DNA from: Lolium rigidum
Taxonomy: Eukaryota > Streptophyta > Magnoliopsida > Poales > Poaceae
Direction: 5' to 3'
DNA length: 64,000 nt
Assembly (NCBI RefSeq): GCF_022539505.1
Contig: NW_025899959.1
Location: 286,462 to 350,461, forward strand
The stretch's first letter is position 1. Every line of letters starts with the position of its first letter. The notes under the pieces were generated by a model. That model saw only the letters and a list, made by a program, of their open reading frames with translations. It made no database searches and was not told the DNA's origin. Of this stretch, positions 45,293-58,292 are shown one piece after another. Made by a program: the position numbers and the translations under genes.

Positions 45293-46675
45293 ATGCGACT
45301 ACCTGTTTCCAGTTCATTGCGTCGCCGCCTTCGTCTTCCTCAACCCGTCCGTCGACGTGCACCGACTGCCCGGATAGTAGGCCTCCGGAACCCTGCCTCT
45401 CGTGAACCTGTACGGGTGAGGGGCAATCAGGTTTTTGGGGAGCGCTCAGGCGCGACTACTGGTATCACGACGTCATCCTCAGACGACGAGTTCCTCCACA
45501 CCGACAACTTCTTCCCGGACCTCAGCGACTTCTTCGACAACCTCAACATGGGCGACAACGACGCTGCTGTGAAGTATGTGATCTTATCGTTCCTCTTCCA
45601 GTTTCTGTTAGAGTTTCTTCTTCTAGTTTCTGTGGTAGATGTGATCGGTTTATCTTGTTTAGATCTGATCTGTTCATCTATCTTACTAGTCTGCACGATT
45701 AGTTTATTTTTTGTTTTCATATTCATGATCTATCAATTACTTGTACGGATTATTTCATATGGATATTTGCTTATATATTCAACAATCCAAAAACCTGATT
45801 ATAGGCAAATCAATTCAAGCAGCGTTGCTGCCGCTACTCGACCTCCCCTCTTTGATGGTATGCATTACAAGAGGTGGCTCACAAAGGCAGTTCTATGGTT
45901 TACAAACCTAGGTTGTTTTAGCGCCACAGATGCTAGACCTGAGGGGCCTCTCTCTGCAGAGGAGCAGGAAAAGTTTGAGAAGGTCGACGCCATGTTTAAG
46001 GCGGCCTTGTTCAGCGTTCTTGGGGACAACATTGTTGACCCGTACATGGCTTTCGACCATGGTAAAGATGTGTGGGATGCGCTCGAGGCCAAATTTGGGG
46101 TCTCGGACGCTGGCATTGAATTGTATGTCATGGAGCAATACTATGACTACAGGATGACTGATGAGCGCTCCGTGGTTGAGCAGGCTCATGAGATTCAGTC
46201 ACTTGCCAAAGAACTCGAGTAGTTTAAGTGTACCTTACCGGACAAATTTGTGGCCGGTGGCATTATTGCCAAGCTTCCTCCTTCGTGGAGGAACTTTGCT
46301 ACTTCTCTGAAACATAAGAGACAAGAGTTTTCCGTTTCGGATCTCATTGGCTCGCTTCATGTGCAAGAGAAGGCGAGAGCAAAGGACACACGCGCTCGTA
46401 GTTTTGAGGGAGGTTCTAGTGCCAATGTGGTACAGAAGAAAAACTTCCAATCTCACAAGTATAAGAATAAGAATAATGGAAAAGGCAAGTTTGACGAGAA
46501 GAACAAAGCCTCTAACTCAACCAACTTCAAGAGGAAGACTCCTTATAAGAAGAAAGGGAACCGCCATGTTTGTGGCGCTCCCGGACATTGGGCTCCTGAT
46601 TGCCCGAACGCCATGATCGGCGTGGGAACAGCGGCAAGTCCGCAAATGTTGTTATTGGTGTTGATACCGAGATGA
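45293..46675 (+). pseudogene. copia gag with leader intron, stop codon and damaged zinc knuckle
   Basis: A leader frame (45293 to about 45573) ends at a GTATGTG donor, and the next acceptor (TTATAG near 45804) resumes in the gag body. The body contains RPPLFDGMHYKRWLTKAV and WDALEAKFGVSDAGIELYVM, typical copia gag. An in-frame TAG follows KELE at 46220. Downstream IIAKLPPSWRNFATSLKHKR continues in another frame. The zinc knuckle reads RHVCGAPGHWAPDC: the first Cys of the CCHC motif is Arg, so RNA binding would be impaired. The leader intron is inferred from splice-like borders only. Confidence 0.75.
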
Positions 46676-48003
46676 AGGACGTTGGGTACGGTACTTCTCC
46701 TACTGTCCTTTCAGTATGTAATTCTCCTGATTGGTGGATAGACACCGGAGCCAATACACATGTATGTTCTGATGTCTCCATGTTTTCTTCTTATCAGGTC
46801 GCAAGGACTTGCTCCGTGCTGATGGGAAACGGCTCACGTGCTTCTGTTCGTGGTGTTGGTACGGTGGATCTGAAGTTTACTTCAGGAAAGACCATCCAGC
46901 TGAAGAATGTGCAGCACGTTCCATCAATTAATAAAAATCTCGTTAGCGGATCGCTTTTATGTCGAGATGGTTTTAAGTTGGTGTCTGAGTCCAATAAAGT
47001 TGTAATTTCCAAGTGTGGACAATTTGTTGGAAAGGGCTATGTGTGCGGAGGCTTGTTCCGCTTATCTTTGTCAGACTTATGTATTCAAATTATTAATCAT
47101 GTTTGCAATGATAGTGAGTCCGATATTTGGCATTCACGACTTTGTCAAGTTAATTTTGGGTGCATGACGCGGCTAGCGAATATGAATATAATTCTAAAAT
47201 TTGCTATTGTCAAGAAATCCAAGTGCCAAGTATGTGTGCAAGCTAAGCAACCACGTAAGTCTCACAAGACTGCGGAGGCAAGAGACTTGGCACCGCTGGA
47301 GCTTATACATTCGGATCTTTGTGAAATGAATGGTGAATTGACAAAAGGAGGGAAAAGATACTTCACGACTTTAATTGATGACTCTACTCGATATTGTTAT
47401 GTGTACCTCCTGAAATCTAAAGATGAAGCTCTTAATTACTTCAAAATCTTTAAAGCTGAAGCAGAAAACCAACTTGATCGAAAGATCAAGCGGCTAAGGT
47501 CTGATCGTGGTGGAGAGTATTTTTCCAACGAGTTTGATTCTTTTTGTGCGGAACATGGTATTATCCATGAGAGGACGCCTCCCTACTCACCTCGATCAAA
47601 TGGGGTGGCCGAAAGAAAGAACCGTACTCTAACCGATTTGGTTAACGCCATGTTAGATACATCGGGTCTATCCAAGGCATGGTGGGGGAGGCGATATTGA
47701 CTGCATGTCATGTCCTAAACCGTGTCCCCACAAAGAACAAAACCATTACCCCGTTTGAGGAATGGGAAAGGAAAATGTTGAAACTCTCTTACCTACAAAC
47801 TTGGGGCTGTATGGCGAAAGTAAATGTGCCAATACCCAAGAAGCGCAAGCTTGGACCAAAAACCGTGGATTGTGTTCTTCTGGGATATGCATTTCATAGC
47901 ATTGGCTACAGATTTTTGATAGTAAATCTGAGGTATCCGACATGCATGTTGGTACAATTATGGAGTCGAATGATGCGACTTTCTTTGAGGACATCTTTCC
48001 TAT
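46676..48003 (+). pseudogene. copia pol: protease and integrase, truncated
   Basis: The protease has the active site WWIDTGANTHVC. A GAG-pre-integrase region (DIWHSRLCQVNFGCM with the zinc-binding KCQVCVQAK) and the integrase core follow, with catalytic acidic residues in LIHSDLCEM, RLRSDRGGEY and NGVAERKNRTL. One base is missing near 47690 (KAWWG), which shifts the frame, and integrase then continues as EAILTACHVLNRVPTKN. The reading ends near 48003, just before the element 5 insertion. Reverse transcriptase and RNase H are not in the window. Confidence 0.85.
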
Positions 48004-49057
48004 GAAAGAAACGTCTAGCTCATCAATTCAGGAGATGCCCAGTTCATCTACTCAGGAATCATTTCCTGAACCTACTGATACGTCTCAAACGTATCTATAA
48101 TTTCTTATATTACATGCTACTTTTATGACAATACACACATGTTTTATACATACTTTACATCATTATTATGCATTTTCCGGCACTAACCTATTAACGAGAT
48201 GCCGAAGAGCCAGTTGTTGTTTTCTGCTGTTTTTGGTTTCAGAAATCCTACAAAGGAAATATTCTCGAAATTGGACGAAATCAACGCCCAGTGTCTTATT
48301 TTTCCACGGAGCTTCCAGAAGACCGAAGAGCATACGAAGTGGGGCCACGAGGGGCCGTAACCATAGGGCGGCACGGCCAGCATGGGGCCCGCGCCGGCCT
48401 ATGGTGTGGGGCCCCTGCGCCGCCTCCAACTCTGCCCTTCTGATGACGCGTAAAGCACACGCCCGTTGGGAACCCCAAGTGGAAGGTGTGATGCGTACAG
48501 CAGCAAGTTTCCCTCAGTAAGAAACCAAGGTTTAATCGAACCAGTAGGAGTCAAGAAGCACGTCGAAGGTTGATGGCGGCGGGATGTAGTGCGGCGCAAC
48601 ACCAGAGATTCCGGCGCCAACGTGGAACCTGCACAACACAACCAAAGTACTTTGCCCCAACGAAACAGTGAGGTTGTCAATCTCACCGGCTTGCTGTAAC
48701 AAAGGATTAGATGTATAGTATGGATGATGATTGTTTGCAGAAAACAGTAGAACAAGTATTGCAGTAGATTGTATTCGTGTAAAATAATGGACCGGGGTCC
48801 ATAGTTCACTAGAGGTGTCTCTCCCATAACATAAATAGCATGTTGGGTGAACAAATTACAGTCGGGCAATTGACAAATAAAGAGAGCATGACAATGCACA
48901 TACATGATATGATGAATATTGTGAGATTTAATTGGGCATTACGACAAAGTACATAGACCGCTATCCAGCATGCATCTATGCCTAAAAAGTCCACTTCGGG
49001 TTATCATCCGAACCCCTTCCAGTATTAAGTTGCAAAACAACAGACAATTGCATTAAG

Positions 49058-51118
49058 GTAAATGTGATGTTGCCACCCGGTGGCAATACCACCCCTCTCA
49101 ATGCTGTGCGATTGATCATCAAGATTCGGATCGATCTCTGGCTCTCATTTCTTAATTAGTCTAGCTTTTGCAAATTACCTGACACACGGGCAGGCTGAGA
49201 GCAGTCATGTCGTCAGACTAAGCAGTGCACAGTCATACGTGAATCGATGCACTGCAAATGTTCTCGCACAACATATCGTTGTTGTCTTCATTCAATAAAT
49301 TACATGCCACAAACATGTGGTGATGTCAGCTGCTTGGTTCTGCTATTCAATACAAATTAATAAACAAGCTGAATATGGGTCGATTGCTTTAGAGTAGTTG
49401 TCATGATTTATGTGTGCAGTTTGGTGGCACTGATAGGCTCCATACTTAAGTGGTTGTTTGGATTAGCAGTCTTTGGTGAAGATAGTCAGGGAGCCCGCCG
49501 CCCGCGCTGTCCTTGAGAGCCGGCGCCGAGGGACTCGAGGAACAGGATGACCTGGGTGTTGTAGGGGATGGGCCGGTGAGGCTGCACATACAGGAGACGT
49601 CGAAGAGGATGCTGTTGATTCTACTCCCGCTAGCTAATTTCTTATTAATTCACCTGAAGCATATTTTCTGTAGTATGCTCCACTCTCGATCAGCTGTTCT
49701 CAGTTTCTCTCTTTGGTTTGCTTATTTGATGCAATTGCTAATTGTGTTTTTGACCGTACGTGTGGGCGCATCGACTGGAGTTGGAGCTTGGAGGCCAGTC
49801 CATGGTCGCCGGGTTTTTTAGTTGCTTGATCGCCATTTCTTTTGTACAGTAGTTACCTGATCGCCGGAGAAAAAGCAAGACTACCAAAGAGAAGGATTGA
49901 AGAACTTCGTCGAGTGTGAATTCGCTGGCCGGCGTGGGTGTGGAACTGCGTCGTTGCAGCATGCTCGTCGTGATCAGCGCCGGGAATATCCATCACGCGG
50001 CACCCCTCGTGCGCCAATATGGACGCCCTGCTCACCGGCGTCCCGGCGGTGCCAAATCGACGACAGTATGGACGCCCTGCTCACCGGCGCCCCGGCGGTG
50101 CACGTCCTCGAGGAGCTCCACGGGCTAGAACTAATCTTGTTATTTAGTACTAAATCATGTCTATGTTTTAGTTAGCTACATTCGTGGGCTGCTGAGCAGG
50201 AGCAGCTGAGTCGCGTGCAGATCATCGTGGAGAAAGAAATGGGAGCAATTAGTTGAGACTTGAGACTTGGTACTGTTCGTGGAATCCACTATATTCGCCA
50301 ATTGTGTGTTCTTTGCTTGGTTCATGAGTGTGTTGGTTGTGAGCGTGTTTCTTGTGAGCTTTCACATGTGTGCGTGTGAAGAGAGATTGTGAGAGGTAGA
50401 AGAAGAAGATAGAGCTGCAAGGTGTAGCCTCAACACACGTCCATGGCTCCCCGCTAGAGTGCTACTGCTCCAGTCTTCGAGTCGCCGCCCTTCGTGCGCT
50501 GCACCTTGACTACCCATGCCTTACTCACGCCGCCGCCGGACGCACAAAGGCCGTCGTTCACGCAGCTTGTGACGCTGCGGCTACTTTTGGGTGCGTCGTA
50601 CTGCTCACTAGGTAACCTCAGCGGCTGTTACTACTTACTACGGGCTGGAGGCCTAGAGCTCGATGTGCCGTCTCCCTTCACGCTTGTGTCGCCACAGCAT
50701 GGCCCGGGCAGACCTGCACTTCGACCTGGCCTTCTTCCTGGCCAGCCGCGTTCAACCCAAATCACACAAAGTTTTGGCGAAATGAACAGCGTATGCATGC
50801 ATGAAGCACTCAACATGTTAGCATAGTCTGACATGCATGTAGATCATGAGTACGGGCTATGCATGCATTTATTCGCTGTATTTTTGCACGTGCAACAGCT
50901 GAAATAAGCGGTCAGCTCGCCGGGTCTCGCGCTGCATGGCTCTGCAGGCCCTGACACTTCAAGCATATAATTAGGTTATAAACCAGTTTACCACACGGCG
51001 AATGAGTTGTAACTGCATCGCTGTGGACATCTGGCAGCGCAAAAACGAATCTCCATCAATTCATCCTACGGCAGCCAAAGGGGGGACATTGCCACCCGGT
51101 GGCAACAAATCCACACTC
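49058..51118. mobile_element. MULE-like DNA transposon, non-autonomous, possible Pack-MULE
   Basis: A 10-bp duplication TTGCATTAAG (49048-49057 and 51119-51128) flanks 2061 bp. Imperfect inverted ends (GTAAATGTGATGTTGCC against GAGTGTGGATTTGTTGCC) each include the quasi-palindrome TTGCCACCCGGTGGCAA (49070-49086 and 51089-51105). No transposase frame is seen. The interior contains GC-rich, gene-like segments (49500-49610; 49900-50130 with a repeated MDALLTG.PAV; 50440-50600), which suggests captured gene pieces. A TSD of 9-10 bp fits Mutator-like elements. Confidence 0.65.
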
Positions 51119-52051
51119 TTGCATTAAGTATGGTGCGTAATGTAATCAATAACTACATCCTCGGACATAGCATCAATTTTTTATCCCTAGTGGCAACAGC
51201 ACATCCACAACCTTAGAACTTTCTGTCACTGTCCCAGATTTAATGGAGGCATGAACCCACTATCGAGCATAAATACTCCCTCTTGGAGTTAAGAGTAAAA
51301 ACTTGGCCAGAGCCTCTACTAATAACGGAGAGCATGCAAGATCATAAAAAACACATAGGTAATAGATTGATAATCAACATAACATAATATTCTCTATCCA
51401 TCGGATCCCGACAAACACAACATATAGAATTACAGATAGATGATCTTGATCATGTTAGGCAGCTCACAAGATCCGACAATGAAGCACATGAGGAGAAGAC
51501 GACCATCTAGCTACTGCTATGGACCCATAGTCCAGGGGTGAACTACTCACTCATCACTCCGGAGGCGACCATGGCGGTGAAGAGTCCTCCGGGAGATAAA
51601 TCCCCTCTCCGGCAGGGTGCCGGAGGTGATCTCCAGAATCCCCCGAGATGGGATTGGCGGCGGCGGCGTCACAGTAAGGTTTTCCGTATCGTGGCTCTCG
51701 GTACTGGGGGGTTTCGCGACGAAGGCATTAAGTATGCGGAAGGGCAACGCGGGGGGCCACACGAGGGCCCCACACGCCAGGGCCGCGCGGCCAGGGGCTG
51801 GGCCGCGCCGCCCTGTTGTGGCGGCGCCTCATGGCCCCACTTCCTTTCCCCCTCGGTCTTCTGGAAGCTTCGTGCAAAAATAGGACCCTGGGCGTTGATT
51901 TTGTCCAATTCCGAGAATATTTCCTTTGTAGGATTTCTGAAACCAAAAACAGCAGAAAACAGCAACTGGCTCTTCGGCATCTCGTTAATAGGTTAGTGCC
52001 GGAAAATGCATAAATACGACATATAATGTGTATAAAACATGTAGATATCAT

Positions 52052-53609
52052 TGATGCGTGTAGTTGACACGTCCGTTGGGAACCCCAAGAGGAAGGTGTG
52101 ATGCGCACAGCGGCAAGTTTCCCTCAGTAAGAAACCAAGGTTTAATCGAACCAGTAGGAGTCAAGAAGCACGTTGAAGGTTGATGGCGGCGGGATGTAGT
52201 GCGGCGCAACACCGGAGATTCCGGCGCCAACGTGGAACCTGCACAACACAACCAAAGTACTTTGCCCCAACGAAACGAGTGAGGTTGTCAATCTCACCGG
52301 CTTGCTGTAACAAAGGATTAACCGTATTGTGTGGAAGATGATTGTTTGCAAGAAAACGAGTAAAACAAGTATTGCGATGAGATTGTATGCGATGTAAAGA
52401 ATAGGACCGGGGTCCACAGTTCACTAGAGGTGTCTCTCCCATAAGATAAAAGCATGTTGGGTGAACAAATTACAGTCGGGCAATTGACAAATAGAGAGGG
52501 CATAACAATGCACATACATGTCATGATAAATATAGTGAGATTTAATTGGGCATTACGACAAAGTACATAGACCGCTATCCGAGCATGCATCTATGCCTAA
52601 AAAGTCCACCTTCAGAGTTATCATCCGAACCCCTTCCGGTATTAAGTTGCAAAACAACGAGATAATTGCATTAAGTATGGTGCGTAATGTAATCAATAAC
52701 TACATCCTTAGACATAGCATCAATGTTTTGTCCCTAGTGGCAACAAGCACATCCACGACCTTAGAACTTTACGTCACTCGTCCCAGATTCAATGGAGGCA
52801 TGAACCCACTATCGAGCATAAATACTCCCTTTTGGAGTTAAGAGCAAAAACTTGGCCAGAGCCTCTACTAATAACGGAGAGCATGCAAGATCATAAACAA
52901 CACATAGGTAATAACTTGATAATTAACATATAGTATTACAGATAGATGATCTTGATCATGTTAGGCAGCTCACAAGATCCAACAATGAAGCACAATGAGG
53001 AGAAGACAACCATCTAGCTACTGCTATGGACCCATAGTCCAGGGGTGAACTACTCACTCATCACTCCGGAGAGCGACCATGGCGGTGAAGAGTCCTCCGG
53101 GAGATGAATCCCCTCTCCGGCGGGGTGCCGGAGGAGATCTCCGAATCCCCCGAGATGGGATTGGCGGCGGTGGCGTCTCGGTAAGGTTTTCCGTATCTTG
53201 GCTCTCGGTGATCGGGGGTTTCGCGATGGAGGCTATTTGTAGGCGGAAGGGCGAGTAAAGAGGCGGCACGAGGGCGCACACCATAGGTCGGCGCGGCCGG
53301 GGCCCGGGCCGCGCCGCCCTGGTGTGTCGCCACCTCGTGGCCCCACTTCGACTCTCCTTCGGTCTTCTCGCAAGCTTCGTGGCAAAATAGGACCCCGGGC
53401 GTTGATTTCGTCCAATTCCGAGAATATTTCGTTACTAGGATTTCGAAACCAAAAACAGCGAGAAAACAGAAGCGGCTCTTCGGCATCTTGTTAATAGGTT
53501 AGTTCCGGAAAATGCACGAATATGACATAAAGTGTGCATAAAACATGTAGATATCATCAATAATGTGGCATGGAACATAAGAAATTATCGATACGTCGGA
53601 GACGTATCA
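52052..53609 (-). repeat. 3' LTR of element 4
   Basis: 1558 bp. Compared with the 5' LTR it lacks about 42 bp around 52930, and it shows several CAG-to-CGAG type differences. Confidence 0.92.
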
Positions 53610-56195
53610 GCATCCCCAAGCTTAGTTCCGCTCGTCCCGAGCGGGTAAAACGATAACAAAGATAATTTACGAAGTGACATGCCATCATAACCTTGATCAT
53701 ACTATTTGTAAACATATGTAATGAATGCAGCGATCAAAACAATGGTAATGACATGCGTAAACAAGTGAATCATAAAGCAAAGACTTTTCATGAATAGTAC
53801 TTAAAGACAAGCATCAATAAGTCTTGCATAAGAGTTAACTCATAAAGCAATAAATCAAAGTAAAGGTATTGAAGCAACACAAAGGAAGATTAAGTTTCAG
53901 CGGTTGCTTTCAACTTATAACATGTATATCTCATGGATAATTGTCAACATAGAGTAATATAACAAGTGCAATATGCAAGTATGTAGGAATCGATGCACAG
54001 TTCACACAAGTGTTTGCTTCTTGAGGTGGAGAGAAATAGGTGAACTGACTCAACATAAAAGTAAAAGAAAGGTCCTTCAAAGAGGAAAGCATCGATTGCT
54101 ATATTTATGCTAGAGCTTTTATTTTGAAAACATGAAACAATTTTGTCAACGGTAGTAATAAAGCATATGAGTTATGTAAATTATATCTTACAAGTTGCAA
54201 GCCTCATGCATAGTATACTAATAGTGCCCGCACCTTGTCCTAATTAGCTTGGACTACCGGATCATCGCAATACACATGTTTTAACCAAGTGTCACAATGG
54301 GGTACCTCCATGCCGCTTTGTACAAAGGTCTAAGGAGAAAGCTCGCATTTTGGATTTCTCGCTTTTGATTATTCTCAACTTAGACATCCATACCGGGACA
54401 ACATGGACAACGAGATAATGGACTCCTCTTTAATGCATAAGCATGTGGCAACAATTATTATTCTCATATGAGATTGAGGATATATGTCCAAAACTGAAAC
54501 TTCCACCATGAATCATGGCTTTAGTTAGCGGCCCAATGTTCTTCTCTAACAATATGCATGCTCCAACCATTAAGGTGGTAGATCTCTCTTACTTCGGACA
54601 AGACGGACATGCATAGCAACTCACATGATATTCAACAAAGAATAGTTGATGGCGTCCCCGAAACATGGTTATCGCACAACAAGCAACTTAATAAGAGATA
54701 AAGTGCATAAGTACATATTCAATACCACAATAGTTTTTAAGCTATTTGTCCCATGAGCTATATATTGTAAAGGTGAATGATGGAATTTTAAAGGTAGCAC
54801 TCAAGCAATTTACTTTGGAATGGCGGAGAAATACCATGTAGTAGGTAGGTATGGTGGACACAAATGGCATAGTGGTTGGCTCAAGGATTTTGGATGCATG
54901 AGAAGTATTCCCTCTCGATACAAGGTTTAGGCTAGCAAGGTTTATTTGAAACAAACACAAGGATGAACGGTGCAGCAAAACTCACATAAAAGACATATTG
55001 TAAACATTATAAGACTCTACACCGTCTTCCTTGTTGTTCAAAACTCAATACTAGATATTATCTAGACTTTAGAGAAACCAAATATGCAAACCAAATTAGC
55101 AAGCTCTAGGTGTTTCTTCATTAATGGGTGCAAAGTATATGATGCAAGAGCTTAAACATGAGCACAACAATTGCCAAGTATCAAATTATCCAAGACATTT
55201 TAGAATAACTACATGTAGCATTTCCCGATTCCAACCATATAACAATTTAACGAAGAAGAAACTTCGCCATGAATATTATGAGTAAAGCCTAAGGACATAT
55301 TTGTCCATATGCAACAGCGGAGCGTGTCTCTCTCCCATACAGTGAATGCTAGGAACCATTTTATTCAAACAAAACAAAAACAAAAACAAACCGACGCTCC
55401 AAGCAAAGCACATAAGATGTGACGGAATAAAAATATAGTTTCGGGGAGGAACCGGATAATGTTGTCGATGAAGAAGGGGATGCCTTGGGCATCCCCAAGC
55501 TTAGACGCTTGAGTCTTCTTAGAATATGCAGGGGTGAACCACCGGGGCATCCCCAAGCTTAGAGCTTTCACTCTCCTTGATCATATTGCATCATACTCCT
55601 CTCTTGATCCTTGAAAACTTCCTCCACACCAAACTCGAAACAACTCATTAGAGGGTTAGTGGACAATAAAAATTAATATGTTCAGAGGTGACACAATCAT
55701 TCTTAACACTTCTGGACATTGCATAAAGCTACTGGACATTAATGGATCAAAGAAATTCATCCAACATAGCAAAAGAGGCAATGCGAAATAAAAGGCAGAA
55801 TCTGTCAAAACAGAACAGTCCGTAAAGATGGATTTTATTGAGGCACCAGACTTGCTCAAATGAAAATGCCCAAATTGAATGAAAGTTGCGTACATATCTG
55901 AGGATCACGCACGTAAATTGGCTTAATTTTCTGAGCTACCTACAGGGAGGCAGGTCGAAATTCGTGACAGCAAAGAAATCTGAAACTGCGCAGTAATCCA
56001 AATCTAGTATGAACTTTACTATCAAAGACTTTACTTGGCACAACAAAACTCAAAAATAAGATAAGGAGAGGTTACTACAGTAGTAAACAACTTCCAAGAC
56101 TCAAATATAAAACAAAAATACTGTAGTAAAAACATGGGTTGTCTCCCATAAGCGCTTTTCTTTAACGCCTTTCAGCTAAGCGCAGAAAGTGTGTA
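53610..56195 (-). other. non-coding 3' interior of element 4 with polypurine tract
   Basis: Matches element 1 interior 19624-22209 throughout. The polypurine tract (complement of 53610-53625) and two internal copies of the same 16-mer (55489-55504 and 55547-55562) are conserved, as is the hairpin GGGGATGCC-TTG-GGCATCCCC. Confidence 0.85.
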
Positions 56196-56959
56196 TCAAG
56201 TAACATCAAGAGATGAAGCATCAACATCATAACTTGTTCTAATAATAGGATCATAAGGTAACTTCATTCTCTTTCTAGGGAAGTGTTCCATACCTTTCTT
56301 GAGAGGAAATTGATATTTAATATTACCTTCCTTCATATCAATAGTAGCACCAACGGTTCGAAGAAAAGATCTTCCCAATATAATGGGGCAAGATGCATTA
56401 CATTCAATATCCAAGACAACAAAATCAACGGGGACAAGGTTATTGTTAACCATAATATGAACATTATCAACTCTCCCCAAAGGTTTCTTTTTAGCATTAT
56501 CAGCGAGATTAACATCCAAATAACAATTTTTCAATGGTGGCAAGTCAAGCATATCATAGACTTTCTTAGGCATAACGAAATACTTGCACCAAGATCACAT
56601 AAAGCATTACAATCAAAATCATTGACCCTCATTTTAATGATGGGCTCCCAACCATCTTCTAGCTTTCTAGGAATAGAAGTTTCAAGTTTTAGTTTCTCTT
56701 CTCTAGCTTTTATGAGAGCATTTGTAATATGTTTTGTGAAAGCCAAGTTTACAGCGCTAGCATTGGGACTCTTAGCAAGTTTTTGTAAGAACTTTATAAC
56801 TTCAGAGATGTGGAAATCATCAAAATCTAAAGCAATGGGATCATCATCCCCAATGTTGGAAAAAAATTCAGCAGTTTTATCACAGGCAGTTTCAGCAGTT
56901 TTAGCAGTTTCAGGTAATTTTGCGCTTTGCACTAGGAGTAGAAACATTGCCAACACCAA
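56196..56959 (-). pseudogene. protease region of element 4, one frameshift
   Basis: It continues from gag in a shifted frame (56959-56531), with LETSIPRKLEDGWEPIIKMR and the active-site stretch DLGASIS. A one-base loss at ATTTCGTTATG (CTG expected) moves the reading to 56573-56196 with VPVDFVVLDIECNASCPIIL and GRSFLRTVGATID. The catalytic Asp of the D-L-G-A motif is present. Element 1 has the identical lesion; element 5 reads through with Tyr. Confidence 0.8.
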
Positions 56960-58292
56960 TTATTTTACCATTAATAGTAGGAGGTGTAGCAACATGTGAA
57001 TCATTAGCATTGCTAGTGGTGGTAATAGTCCAAACTTTAGCTACATTTTTCTCTTTAGCTAGTTTTTCATTTTCTTCTCTATCCCACCTAGCACGCAATT
57101 CAGCCATTAATCTTATATTCTCATTAATTCTAACTTGGATGGCATTTGCTGTAGTAACAATTTTATTTTCAATATCCCTATTAGGCATAACTTTCGATTT
57201 CAAAAGATCAACATCAGAGGCAAGTCTATCAACTCTAGAAGCAAGGATATCAATTTTATCAAGCTTTTCCTCAACAGATTTGTTAAAAGCAGTTTGTGTA
57301 CTAATAAATTCTTTAAGCATGGCTTCAAGTCCAGGGGGTGTGTTCCTATTATTGTTGTAAGAATTCCCATAAGAATTAGCATAACCGTTACCATTATTAT
57401 AAGGATATGGCCTATAGTTATTACTAGAATTGTTCAGATAAGCATTGTTGTTGAAATTATTATTTTTAATGAAGTTTACATCAACATGTTCTTCTTGGGC
57501 AACCAATGAAGCTAACGGAACATTATTAGGATCAACATTAGTCCTATCATTCACAAGCATAGACATAATAGCATCAATCTTATCATTCAAGGAAGAGGAT
57601 TCTTCAACAGAATTTACCTTCTTACCTTGTGGAGCTCTTTCCGTGTGCCATTCAGAATAATTAATCATCATATTATCAAGTAGCTTTGTTGCTTCACCAA
57701 GAGTGATGGACATAAAGGTACCTCCAGCAACTGAATCCAATAAATTCCGCGAAGAAAAATTTAGTCTCGCATAGAAGGTTTGGATGATCATCCAAGTAGT
57801 CAGTCCATGGGTTGGGCAATTTTTAACCAAAGATTTCATTCTTTCCCAAGCTTGAGCAACATGTTCATTATCCAATTGTTTAAAATTCATTATACTACTT
57901 CTCAAAGATATAATTTTAGCAGGGGGATAATATCTACCAATAAAAGCATCCTTGCATTTAGTCCAGGAATCAATACTATTCTTAGGCAGAGATAGCAACC
58001 AATCTTTAGCTCTTCCTCTTAATGAGAAAGGAAACAATTTTAATTTTATAATGTCACCATCTACATCCTTATACTTTTGCATTTCACACAATTCAACAAA
58101 ATTATTGAGATGGGCAGCAGCATAATCAGAACTAACACCAGAAAATTGCTCTCGCATAACAAGATTCAGTAAAGCAGGTTTAATTTCAAAGAATTCTGCT
58201 GTAGTAGCAGGTGGAGAAATAGGTGTGCATAAGAAATCATTATTATTTGTGGTTGTGAAGTCACACAACTTAGTATTTTCAGGAGTGGCCAT
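56910..58292 (-). CDS. gag of element 4 (460 aa, near intact)
   Basis: Start ATG at 58292, 171 bp inside the primer-binding site. The N-terminal part (residues 1-150) has the retrotransposon gag domain (NLVMREQFSG, FPFSLRGRAKDWLLSLPKNS, ARLNFSSRNLLDS). Residues of about 270-325 are dominated by Asn, Tyr and Gly (NNNFNNNAYLNNSSNNYRPY), a prion-like low-complexity segment. A coiled coil (VEEKLDKIDILASRVDRLAS) and a helical region shared with element 1 (RINENIRLMAELRARWDREE) follow. No CCHC knuckle is visible. The frame ends prematurely at 56910 because GC is missing in GCGCGC, just before protease. Gag would form the particle that packages the RNA. Confidence 0.85.
   Translation of the reverse strand: MATPENTKLCDFTTTNNNDFLCTPISPPATTAEFFEIKPALLNLVMREQFSGVSSDYAAAHLNNFVELCEMQKYKDVDGDIIKLKLFPFSLRGRAKDWLLSLPKNSIDSWTKCKDAFIGRYYPPAKIISLRSSIMNFKQLDNEHVAQAWERMKSLVKNCPTHGLTTWMIIQTFYARLNFSSRNLLDSVAGGTFMSITLGEATKLLDNMMINYSEWHTERAPQGKKVNSVEESSSLNDKIDAIMSMLVNDRTNVDPNNVPLASLVAQEEHVDVNFIKNNNFNNNAYLNNSSNNYRPYPYNNGNGYANSYGNSYNNNRNTPPGLEAMLKEFISTQTAFNKSVEEKLDKIDILASRVDRLASDVDLLKSKVMPNRDIENKIVTTANAIQVRINENIRLMAELRARWDREENEKLAKEKNVAKVWTITTTSNANDSHVATPPTINGKIIGVGNVSTPSAKRKIT

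Larger units (their letters stand above)
44958..48075 (+). mobile_element. copia LTR retrotransposon, cut by element 5
   Basis: An LTR-like start near 44958 (GGGGGCTAAAGTTTAGTCCC, with TATATAAG at 45008) precedes a leader and then gag, protease and integrase frames. The element is interrupted at 48075, where element 5 begins. The reverse transcriptase part would lie to the right of element 5, beyond the window. The exact LTR end and primer-binding site were not resolved. Confidence 0.8.
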
